Shown here: piece after piece, positions 12,101-24,700 of the stretch | Position numbering within the stretch: the first letter of the stretch is position 1 | Layout: each line of letters starts with the position of its first letter | Origin: Meandrina meandrites | Taxonomy: Eukaryota; Cnidaria; Anthozoa; Scleractinia; Meandrinidae | Direction of reading: 5' to 3' | NCBI GenBank assembly: GCA_963693305.1 | Contig: OY855914.1 | Location: 23,720,972-23,784,971 of the forward strand | DNA: 64,000 nucleotides | Position numbers and translations under genes: made by a program | The notes under the pieces: generated by a model | What the model saw: the letters and a program-made list of their open reading frames with translations, nothing else | Told to the model about the DNA's origin: nothing | Database searches by the model: none

Positions 12101-15100
12101 TGGTAACAGAGAAGGAGAAGCAACAAATTACGGAAACCTAGGAATTGTGTTTCAATCTCTCGGTGACTATGTCAAGGCTAAAGAATATCTCGAGAAATCA
12201 CTTGCGATAAATATTGAAATTGGTGACAGAGAAGGAGAAGCAACAAATTACGGAAACATAGGAACTGTGTTTAAATCTCTCGGTGACTATGTCAAGGCTA
12301 AAGAATATCATGAGAAAGCACTTGCGATCCTTATTGAAATTGGTGACAGAGAAGGAGAAGCAACAAATTACGGAAACCTAGGAACTGTGTTTCAATCTCT
12401 CGGTGACCATGTCAAGGCTAAAGAATATCTCGAGAAAGCACTTGCGCTCAATATTGAAATTGGCAACAGAGCAAGAGAAGCGACAAATTACGGAAACCTA
12501 GGAACTGTGTTTAAATCTCTCGGTGACTATATCAAGGCTAAAGAATATCTCAAGAAAACACTTTCAATAAACATTGAAATTGGTGACAGAGCAGGAGAAG
12601 CAGCAAATTACGGAAACCTGGGAACTGTGTTTAGGTCTCTCGGTGACTTTGTCAAGGCTAAAGAATATCACGAGAAAGCACTTGCGATCAACATAGAAAT
12701 TGGTAACAGAGCAGGAGAAGCAACAAATAACGGAAACCTAGGAACTGTGTTTGAATCTCTCGGTGACTATGTCAAGGCTAAAGAATATCTCGAGAAAGCA
12801 CTTGCGCTCAATATTGAAATTGGCAACAGGGCAAGAGAAGCGACAAATTACGGAAACCTAGGAACTGTGTTTAAATCTCTCGGTGACTATATCAAGGCTA
12901 AAGAATATCTCAAGAAAGCACTTTTAATGAACATTGAAATTGGTGACAGAGCAGGAGAAGCAGCAAATTACGGAAACCTGGGAACTGTGTTTACGTCCCT
13001 CGGTGACTATGTCAAGGCTAAAGAATATCACGAGAAAGCACTTGCAATCAACTTAGAAATTGGTAACAGAGCAGGAGAAGCAACAAATAACGGAAACCTA
13101 GGAACTGTGTTTGAATTTCTCGGTGACTATGTCAAGGCTAAAGAATACTTCGAGAAAGCACTTGCGATCAACATAGAAATTGGTAACAGAGCAGGAGAAG
13201 CAGCAAATTACGGAAACCTGGGAAATTTGTTTGAATCTCTCGGTGACTATGTCAAGGCTAAAGAATACCTTGAAAGAGCACTTGCGATCGTAAGGAAAAT
13301 TAGGGACAAAGCAGGAGAAGCAATAATTTACGAAACGCTGGGAAATGTGTATAACTGTCTTCGAAAATATAGAGAGAGCAAACAAAATCTTGAGAAAGCG
13401 CTCGCGATCAACATTAGCACTGGTAGGAGAGCCAATGAAGGATCAAATTACAATCACCTTGGAAATGTTCATCGATCTCTTGGGGATAATATCAAGTCTA
13501 AAATGCTCTATGAAAAAGCACTTGCAATCGCAACTGAAGTTGGTGACAGACCAGCAGAAGCAGACAGTTGCGTACAACTAGGAAGAGTGTTTACCTTGCT
13601 CGGTGAATACTTCATAGCGGAAAAATATCTTGAGAAGGCACTTTCAATACTGAAAGATGTTAAACACAATGAAACTGAGTTCAGCTGTTATTGTCATCTT
13701 GCATGGGCGAAGTTAGCGCAAGAGAAGTTCCAGGAAGCGGATTTCTATCTCTTTCAAAGTATTGAAAAATGTGAAGATTTGCAAAGATTCAATGCAGACA
13801 ACGATGAAATTAAGATATCCTTAGCAGACATGCATACATTTCCCTACCGGTTTCTCAGTGCATGGCTTTGTGTCGGTGGAGATCCAAACAGTGCTCTTTA
13901 TGTTGAAGAGCTGGGACGGGCTAGAGCCCTAGCAGACTTGATGGCAACACAGTATTCCGCCGACAAACATATATCGGCTAATCCGCAATCATGGATTGGC
14001 ATTGAAAATACTATATTGAAAGAAAGCAACTGCACTTGTTTCTACATTTCTTACCATAAGAATAGTGTGTTTTTGTGGATTCTCAAGACCAGCGGAGTCA
14101 TTTCTTTCCGAGAGGTGACAGTGGATCAAAAGACACTTCACAAAAGGTTAGCAAATCCAGCTAAAAATGTGGATGAATTTTTTGCCATCATGGCTAAAAG
14201 TTTTCGCAGCTTTGGTATTTTACCCGAGGAGGTTTGTGAAGATCGATCTTTAAATGACATTGAGCCGACTCAATCTGATTCTTCTAACAAAGAGAGCCTT
14301 GCGGTTTTGCGACATTCAAAGGAAGAGGATGATCCCGAACCGAGTTTAACTTTGTTCCACGAAATGCTCATCAAGCCTGTGTCCGACTTACTTGACGAGC
14401 CTGAAATCATCATTGTTCCTCATCGCAACTTGTACCGTGTTCCATTTGCAGCCCTACTCGATAAAAGTGGGAGGTATTTATCAGAGACTTTCAGGATCCG
14501 CATCATTCCTTCATTGACGACTCTCAAGCTCATTCAGGATAGTCCTGCAGACTATCACAGTCAGACTGGTGCTCTGATAGTGGGTGATCCTGATGTTGGT
14601 GAGGTGATTTACAATGGACGTCTCAATAGGAACTTTGTACCATTGCCTGGTGCAAGAAAGGAAGCAAAGATGATTGGACGACTGCTGGGCGATCAACCTT
14701 TGTTAGGAAAGGAAGCAACGAAGCAGGCAGTACTTCAAAGGATATCGTCAGTGACTCTGATCCATTTTGCTGCACACGGTAACGCTGAAAGAGGAGAAAT
14801 TGCCCTTGCCCCGCCATGCTCCACTACTGAGATTCCAAAGGAAGACGACTACCTTTTGAAAATGTCTGACATTTCACAAGTTCAACTGCGAGCTAAACTG
14901 GTAGTTCTTAGTTGTTGTCACAGTGCCCGTGGACAAATTAGGGCCGAGGGAGCTGTTGGAATCGCTCGCGCGTTCTTAGGATCCGGTGCACGCTCAGTGT
15001 TGGTGGCACTGTGGGCACTAGAAGACAGTGCAACAAAGCAGTTCATGAGTTGTTTTTACTATCACCTTGTTCGTGGAGAAAGTGCCAGTGAATCTCTTCA

Positions 15101-16731
15101 CAAGGCCATGAAGTGGATGAGAGATAAGCAGTGGCTGAGAGGAAACAGCGTTACCCAGGTTTCTGACTGGGCACCGTTTATGCTGATTGGAGATAACGTG
15201 ACATTTGACTTTGGACTGTAAAAGTAAGTTTAAAACAGCCAAGAAAAAATCAGATGATTTTCGTCAGTTGTTTGCCTGTCTCAAAATTAAAGCCATTTTT
15301 GTTTCATTTATTACAACTGAGTAACGAAGTCAGGACCAAAATCGTAACTAGCCGCTTTGAATTCTTATTTTTTGATAACTGGTTTGAGCCCGAACACATT
15401 TGTGTGGGGAGATCAGACCGCTTTTTAAGGTGTTTTTTTTTTTTTGTAAAAGCCTCCTATGTACTAAGAAAAAAATTAAGGGACATAAAGAAGTCTTTTC
15501 AAGCTAGGTAGTCCAGCTATTCCTTCTCTGGGATATCTCACGTCCAAACATAAAGAAGTGTGTCGGGCCGACTTTACTACAGGCTAGGTTGCCATCTCAT
15601 TGGAACTTGCACTACCTTTACTAAAGGGAAATCTGTTAAGGCAATGTTTTTATTATTTTCCTTAAATTCTGGTTTGTCTTTCATGTTGTAGGAAGAAAAG
15701 ACCTTGTCATGCAGTGGGCTAAAGAACACCTGTGATTACAGAGGCTCTCAACATGGGGTTTCTTTGATGGTTGACGGTTATCGAAATGAAATTTCGCCCA
15801 AGAATTGAACTTATATTAACTTTTGTGTTTTTTAACTTTACTTTTGTGTTTTGTGTATCATGTAATGTTTTTCAACGTACTATAAGACTTCTCATAATGT
15901 AGTAAATGATTGATAAAATATTAATATTTTGAAACCGGAAATACTGTCAGATGGAAAGACCAATAAGTGAGTTTTTGGGAGCAGAGAAACTGGTTTACTA
16001 GTTAAGGACGTTCGCGCTAATTGTTTATGCGCATCCTTACTGCGCACGTAATTCATATCGCAACGCCACGCCACGTCATGCATCGAGCGCGCGCTCTGAG
16101 GAAACTTTCCAACCACATATAGGGTGAGTAGCTGTTGCGTTAACTTCGCTTGCAGTCTGCTCTCTTAAATGATCGGTGACCCCTACTTTTTTCTTAACAG
16201 ATCTCATTTGTTAACGATTATCTACGTTTTGTGAGAAAATAAAAAAAATCTATCGATTAAAAGTTTATTTTTTTGCTGTCTCACGCACGTTCGAATTCCG
16301 CTTTTTGATCTTTTCGTTTTGCCGTACGACGGGTTCAAATGCCTCTTCCAGAGCTAAGTCTTACAGAAAGGATAGCAACACTAGGAATTATTGACGCAAC
16401 AGAAGTTCTTCTTTATAATATGACCAAGATCGTTTGCCTCCGTTTACTCATCTTCGATATTTTAAACTACAAACCCTGTAAACCATGCTAAATTATGCGC
16501 GGCAATTTTTCAAAATGAGGGTAGTTTTCTACATGCTTTATCTCTGAAACGAAGTCGGTGACCCCCAGTTTTTTTTGTATTTCTGACACAAGCAACGCAT
16601 TATCCGACCTCAGAAAAAAAAATGGTATATGAGCTCATATACCATTGACCACAATATCGTAGTTGATACGCGTCAACGAAAACAGCTGGGGAGCTGAAAT
16701 ATTGCAATTCTTTTGGGCGTTTTTAGTAAAA

Positions 16732-16765
<34 letters not shown>

Positions 16766-16785
16766 CGTTATAGCCAACTCGGCGC

Positions 16786-16820
<35 letters not shown>

Positions 16821-19800
16821 TTAATTAATTGTTGCTTGGGATTATTGTCTACTGAAGACACAGGCATGTGACCTCATTCGCATGTCCAAGAAGCATACTA
16901 GATTTATTTTCTTATTCTATCCAGACCACAGGGGGGGTACTCGAAGTATACATGACGGGGGGGTCCGACGGGTCGGAGCTTCATATTGGAAACCGAAAAA
17001 AATACACAAGCCTGAAATTTTAGACCCAAAAAATACCTGGCATCAAAATTTCCAACCCAAAAAAATACAAGACTTAAATACCTCAATACTGATTATTTCA
17101 ATTTCTAATGCATGATTTTGCATTAATAAGCTTATGAAATTGGTATATCTGTTAATGTCTCTTCATCCTCCCTTCTACTCCACATTTAAAGACAACGAAA
17201 ACCCGAAACGAAAAGTTCACTCGGAGATAAGACCAAAAACAATACGCGTATTTTTTGACCTAAAAAAATACAGGACAGATCTCTTGACCCAAAAAAATAC
17301 CGAGCGTGTAAATTTTCAACCCAAAAAAATACGTCGGACCCCCCCGTCATGTATACTTCGAGTACCCCCCCCCCCCCCCGGATCCAGACCACAGGTTAGG
17401 AAGATACGCCCTCTATATATCTGTTTAAAATACTAGCCATGGTATGTTGCAATTCCCAAGTTTTGATTGGTTTACAGGCAATTGTTTATAATGAGCTCAT
17501 ATACAATGGACAACAAATATGGCAGGTGAACAAGTCAGTGAAAACAGGCAGGGAGCTCAAATATTGCAAGATAGCTAAGCGCACCACTCAACTCAGCGCT
17601 GATGGAATAATTGTTAAATATCTTGCGCTGATGACGGTGCTATTCCCGTTACCAATCCCTTTGTACAACGCTTGTTATGAATGAAAGCGAGGCTCTCGCT
17701 TCCGCTTACATCGTGTGTTGGATTTTCACAAGAACATAGCTTTTCGATTTTGTCGTTTCTGTCGCTAAGCCCTGTCATTAGGAATAAAATCTCAACTCAC
17801 CATCACCATATCAGACCTCAGCTAACTCGGATTGGAAAGTGTGACGTGCAAACTTATGCATTCACCACGCCTAGGCCAAAAAATGTGCCCACAAGACAAT
17901 TTTCATTGAATTGTTGTACCAAAATTATGTACGCCTTATTGCAAACGTTAATTTTACTACTTCAAATATCTTATCAAAAATAAGTCGTTTCTAACAACAT
18001 TAAATGTTGTTACTAACCGTGTTTTTCATAAAAACAAAAGTGTCATGTTACAAACAAACAAAAGTACGCTTCTGAGTAAATATTTGTTAACGCTTTGTTA
18101 ATAGTCACAAAATTACGTGTTGTCATGGTTTCGAATAGCCTGCGAACGCTGACGTATTTCCGGCTGTCGCCTTTCTCCGCGTTGTTTTCTCGGCGGAGAC
18201 AAGCGACAGCCGGAAATACGTTTGCGTTCGCAGGCTAGGTTTCAAATAGAGTAAAAACTACATTGTTGCTTCTTCCGGGCACGCCAGGTGTTAATCTTTT
18301 GCATTGATGAATATTTCACATAAAAGAAAAGATCGCAAACGATACATGTTTGCTCAGGAATTTTTGAGAGTTTGTGGCAAGAAAACTTCCCAAATATTGT
18401 GGGAGACTCCGTATCGCCCGCTGAAAATAATTTAATTCATTCGTAAAATTAGTCGTTTTGGCGTCTTGATCATTAGCGTTAATGTTTCACACATTTAATA
18501 ATCTCGCTGACTTTTTCTTCAAATAACGGGTATTTGTGTTTATTTCGAATAGTTTTGCTGTTACTTAAGCAATGACGACGGCGACGTCGAGGACAACGCC
18601 TGTTGAAAAATGAGTTTATATTTTACTCTAGAATCTCGCGATTATTCAGATGTATTCAGCGTATCTGTCTGTTTAAGAACTGGCTCAAGCTAAATGTGTA
18701 AAGAGAGCATTCTACTCCAAATAGAAAAATCAAAAATTTGCCGTCGTGGTTCACGTTGTCCAGAATACGCAGAATTGAGTCATTTCACGTTGTTCTTTTG
18801 CAGAGAACGGCTAGGAAATGTACCAAGACTTCAAACGCACGTGCAGAGCTATTGTTCTGCTCATTAAACTTTTGTTTGGTGACGTTCTCGTTGCCGTTGC
18901 CGTCGTAGCTTGCTTAAGCTCCCTAATATTAAATCAACCACGATCGATACGGGCAACAGAATAAGAACTTGTCATTCCGTGACAATTAAATAATTGAATA
19001 AGTTTTTGTTTTTCAATGGAATGAAAATTTGCCTTTTGAACGAAACAAATCTTTGTTGAAAGAGTTCTGACGTGCACTCTTAAACATGCGCTAATAATTC
19101 TCTCCCGCTACCTAAAATCCAATATCCAACAGTCCGAAACGTTTCTCAAAAAATTAACTCTTGCACGCATTGCGTGCCTATGTTTCGGAATATCCTGAAA
19201 CACATGGATCACAGACGGCGGTATTTCATTTTCCCACGAAATTGAAATGTGAAAAATTACAGTATATTGTTCGAATTAGTTTGCAATTTTGCAAACAAAT
19301 AATAGAAAAAAGTGAATGAATGATTGAGTATGTAATGTTGGATTGTTATGATTATCTACTCGGCGTTCCCGTAGTCTTGAAAACGGGTTCTTAAGAGTAA
19401 TTTGTTGGCAGTAAAAAAACTTGAAAATCTTCTAAAAATCACTTTTCCTTACCTTGCCAATATTGAGGGTTTGAATTGGGTTTAACTGTTATCTGAGAAT
19501 TGGTCTAAATTTTAACTGTCAGCTGAGAAACAGCCTTGGAGAGTTGGATTCCCTCTTTAAATAAAATTGTTATTATTACATCTTAGAAATGACGCGTTTG
19601 TAAGTCATAGCTGAAATATATAAAATGTACTGCTAGCCGAGAAACCGGCGGCCTGGCCTGTAACTTTATGTGGTAGCTGAGATGAAATCGTCGAAAATTT
19701 AACCTCTTACGTCCCAAGAGTGAGCAACATCAAATTTCTCCTCACAATATCAATACTTAATCAAAACAAAAGATTTGAGAATCAAAAAAATGATCATCAA

Positions 19801-21719
19801 AGGAAAATTGTTTTGATCTTGTAACAAATTCTCCCAGCTAATACCAGTAAGAAAATATATAGAGAGCAGTCAGGAGAATTTGTGTGTGGATATTGGGGCC
19901 TCAAGGGTTGACTCAAAGCTGAACCTGATTCTAGCTTCACCGTCGGCTCTTAGAATACTGAAGTGGTCTTTGTTAATTTTCTTTCGTTCTTTCTCTTTTT
20001 TTTCACGTTAGCAAAACTGCAATCCGCCTGAAATTCTTCATGTTTCTTCGTGACGCCGCGGGTTTTCAGAAAATAATACTTGAGTCTAATATTATAAATT
20101 ACGCTGGAGTTTCACTTCTTTCTGGATGTACAACCCACGTATGATCTTCCACTTGTTTTCTCCTTCAAAAAGACAGCGCTTTGTTGAACTTTAGCAGAAT
20201 CTGTTTACATACTCGACTCCGACTAGTCTCCAAATCAATAACAAACGCTTTCAGTGTAAAAGAAAACTCACAAGGAAAATTGTGCTTGCCCATCTCGACA
20301 CAATAAACCCAGACTGTGATGCAGGTTAAAAAAGGAGTTTTAAAATTTCAGTATTTTAGAAAATGAAAAATCTGAAATGAAATCTAACTGAAAAGTTTCA
20401 TTTTTGAACTTCTCAAAGCAACTCGTTTTACGGATATCCGCGGTATACGTATTTTTACTTTCCAAAGCTAACAGCATAAAATAAGCCTGACAGTAAAGCT
20501 CACTCCATATACAAGACATACAAGCTGGGAAATACGTGTTGGTCTTTATCAGTCATTCATTTCAACTGACTTTGGCGTGGTGAGTAAAACTTCTCTTGTA
20601 TTGTGTGCATTAACAGAGGGGGACATTGAGGCTACGGGGTATTGCGGTACTGAGCAATTCTTCATGCAGTAGTTCGGTAATTTCAATCTTTAATTGCGGT
20701 ATTGTATTTTTCGCACCTGCGGTATGAGTTTTCTTTACGTTTATTTGGAAGCGGTGCTGCAATTTCATTGTTTTAAAGACCAGTTTAAAGACCAGTCGTG
20801 CCATTAATCAGTTCACGGTCTCGCCGCTCGTTTTTGCTTCGATTTTAATTTGCCCTTGCAACAACGAAACCGTCAGCTCATGCAGACTAACTATGACATT
20901 GCGTTATTTGCCGATTTTTCGGTATTGTGGTGTTCGGCCCACAATGTCCCCCTCTTTATCATGGTTGCCAGTTTCACTTAATAGCGAAATAACTTTTTAT
21001 TTTTTCACCAAGAGATTTATACATGAAACTAGCCATTGTAATAAGTTTTAAGTGAAATGTGTACGTAGTTTAAAAAGCCCGTGCTAACAGTTCATCCATA
21101 TATGTGTGATCATTCATGAATGGTCACTCACTCCAGCGTTAAAAGGAGCTTTGCTGAGAATATTTTTCAAAAGTGGGAAAAAACCATAATTCGAAGTAAA
21201 CAAGCAGCATGTTTACGACTGAGGTAGTTGTCAATCTTAAAAGATGGATTACGAAAGACAAACTAGTAAAAAATTGCCATTTTTTTCAAGATATAGTCAC
21301 TTTTCGTGGCGGAACCCCTTTAACGGGATTCCAATTTCTTCATGAAAAGTTTTCGTGTAGCCAAAGTTTATTCGTACATTCCAACATTTGTGAATTGAGC
21401 CGCAAAAATGAAATGCCGAGTGTAAATTGAAAGAAATCAACTCGTACTCTCGTAATGGATTCATCGCCAGAATTGCAGAACACAATGCTATTTGTATTCA
21501 CAGAAGAGCGCGGAGACAAGGCAAGGTTTTGTAACGGCATTTCAAATCTACTCATTATATCTCTTTGAAACAGTGCAGTAAAAGAAGAAATGAAAAGCAC
21601 TTAGAAGCAATATAATATAGAGATTCCATGTGAATTCCAGAGTTCTTTAGTATGTGTTTTATTGTTCATTAAAATACTTTGGTTTACAAGAAGAAGAAAG
21701 CAACCGTAAACCAAGATAA

Positions 21720-21753
<34 letters not shown>

Positions 21754-24700
21754 GACGAATCGAGAAAGACATCCAAAAAATACGTGGAGAGATCTCAATC
21801 CTAACTGAAATCCTCCAAGGAAGACGTGTTAAGGAGAAGAAAAGAAGAGCTCTCATGAGAAAATATAAGATCAAATCCAACGACGACATCCCACCTGTCA
21901 CGGAAAAACTGAAACAACAACTATTAGCGAAATCCCAGAGAATAAGACGCTTTGAGAAACGACGAAAGTTTTACTCCCAGAACAAAATGTTCAAAGAAAA
22001 CACCAAAAGATTCTATCGTGAACTTGGGAAAAAGACCATCGAAATCTCCGAACCACCCGGGAAAGAAGCTCTTGAAAACTTCTGGTCTAATATCTGGGAG
22101 AAGGTAAAACGTCACAATGAGAGAGCAGAGTGGATAAAACAAATAGAGAATGATAACCAACAAACGCCCACTCAGGAATGGCTGGAAATATCCATTGCTG
22201 AAACAACATCTGCGATCAAAAAATCCAGCAACTGGAAAGCTCCTGGGATTGATGGAATAGCAAACTTCTGGATTAAACATCTGACAGCCTTACACGAAGA
22301 TCTGACTAATGCCTACAACACCTGCATCGAAAACACAGAGGAATGCCCAAACTGGCTAACAACTGGTATCACTTACCTCCTCCCAAAAACCGAGGACACG
22401 GCAAACCCCAAAAACTACAGGCCCATCACTTGTCTTCCTACAATGTACAAGATCTTAACATCAATCTTGTCAGCTAGATGTTATAGCCACCTTGAGAACT
22501 ACAACTTACTACCGTCCGAACAAAAAGGCTGCAGAAAAGGGAGCTACGGCTGTAAGGACCAACTCCTCATAAACAAAGCTATATTGGAAGATATGAAGAC
22601 GAGAAAGAAAAACCTGAGTACAGCTTGGGTAGACTACAAGAAAGCTTTTGACTCCGTTCCCCACAGCTGGATATTAAAATGTCTTGAAATCTACAAGATA
22701 TCACCAAAAATGAAAGATTTTATCAAAGCAAGTATGACCAAATGGAAAACAACCCTCACGCTTAACCATAACAAGGGAACAATATCTTCTCGTGAAATAA
22801 AAATAAACAGTGGTATCTTTCAAGGAGATTCCCTCTCGCCTCTCCTTTTCTGCATAGCTTTAGCACCTTTATCCTCTCTCTTAAATGAGAGTAACTACGG
22901 ATACAAAATAAGCAACGCAAACATCACTCACCTGTTTTACATGGACGATCTGAAAACCTATGCCAAGTCTGATGAAGACCAGAAAGGCCTACTTAAAATT
23001 GTCAAAGGCTTCAGTGATGATATAAGAATGGAATTTGGGCTAGACAAGTGCGCCAAAGCTACATTCAAACGAGGCAAATTGGCGAAAACCGAAAACATTG
23101 AACTCGATGTTGGTACCACCATACAAGACCTCGACCAGGAAGGCACCTACAAATACCTTGGTGTGAATGAAGGAGATGGGATCCAACATGCAAAGATGAA
23201 AGAGAAAATCCAGAAAGAGTACTACCGTCGAATTCGCCTGGTGCTCAAATCCGAACTTAATGCTGCCAACAGAATTGACGCAATCAACACTCTTGCTGTC
23301 CCAGTCGTCACTTATAGTTTCAACATCATAAACTGGAGAATGGAAGAACTTATGAAGTTAGACAGAAAAACAAGGAAGTTCTTGACGATGGCAAAAATGC
23401 ACCACCCAAAAGCTGACGTGGACAGGCTATATATCCCTAGAAAGGCAGGTGGAAGGGGTCTTGTACAATTAGAAATTACCTACAAAACAACTACAATTGG
23501 CCTAAACACATATCTCAACAACAAAGATGATAACCTCCTCAAAATTGCGAGAGATCATGACAGCGGCAAGAAAACAATGTCCATACACCACCAAGCCGAA
23601 AAATACGGGCGAGAACTCAGCTTACCAGAAGCTGAAGTGGTAGAGAATGAGCCAGCCACGGACTATGCCCGAAGGGTCAAGCTGAAAGCCAAACACCAAA
23701 CTTTAGAACAACTCAAGAGCAAATGGGAAGAAAAGCCTTTGCATGGTCAGTACCCAAAAAGAACAAAAGAGAAGGATGTAGACCAAGACAAAACCCACAA
23801 TTGGCTGAGTACACCTGGCCTCAAATCAGAAACAGAAGGTTTCATTATTGCCGCCCAAGATCAATGCATTAAGACCAACTACTACCGAAACAAGATCCTG
23901 AAAGATGGCACTGACCCAATGTGCAGAATCTGTGGGAAATTTCAAGAAACAGTTGACCACCTTGTCTCTGGATGCCCTGAACTTGCCAAGACAGAGTACA
24001 TGCAAAGACACAATAAAGCTGCAGCATATCTCCACTGGACAATATGCAAACACTATAACATCAAAGTACAAGATAAACACTACGAACATGAACCAGCTAC
24101 TGTGACAGAAAACCAAACAGCGACTATACTTTGGGACATGCCAATCCAAACCGACAAAGAGATTAAAGCAAACAGACCAGACATAGTGGTGAAAGACAAG
24201 AAGGAAAGAACCTGTCTGTTTATCGATATGTCCATCCCCACAGAAAGGAACACCTCCTTGAAAACAATGGAAAAACTCACAAAGTACAAAGATCTTGAGA
24301 TTGAAATCGAGAAAATGTGGGGAATGAAAACAACAACTGTCCCAGTGATCATTGGAGCTTTCGGGCTTGTCAAGAAGGGAACAGAAAACTACATCAGCAA
24401 GATCCCAGGCAATATTAGAATAACAGAGCTACAGAAGACCGTCCTCCTTGGAACTGCTCACATACTTAGGAGGACCCTATCCATCAAGTAATCCAAGAGG
24501 AGGACGCTATCCATCAAGTAATCCAGCAGACTTATGACTGCCCTAGGCTCATGGATTGAACTCGGCACCATAAGTTAAAAATGGCAAGACTTTAAGGAAT
24601 TATAGCAATAATAATAATAATAATAGCTGTAATAATAATAAGAAGAATAGCTGTACGAATCTTAAATAATAATAATAATAATAATAACTTTACGAGTGAG

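Larger units (their letters stand above)
5432..17807. repeat. Subunit R1 of the older intron-4 tandem duplication
   Basis: R1 starts at the sequence ATATCAGACCTCAG, which recurs at 17808 (R2), 51742 (R3) and 63801 (R4). It ends at the motif ctcacca next to the start of R2. It contains TPR-CHAT-1 with about 5.5 kb of upstream and 2.6 kb of downstream DNA. R1 and R2 are clearly homologous throughout but have many substitutions and different transposon insertions. Their duplication is therefore older than the alpha/beta duplication. Confidence 0.85.

Noticed and set aside
13098..13385. Antisense frame of 95 codons in the TPR array (also 59007-59294)
   Set aside because: A shadow of the repetitive sense coding sequence.
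21719..21752. CRISPR-like regular repeats
   Set aside because: The TAA, TTTA, GTT and 120-bp TPR repeats have no unique spacers between conserved repeats; they are microsatellites or coding repeats in a eukaryotic genome.
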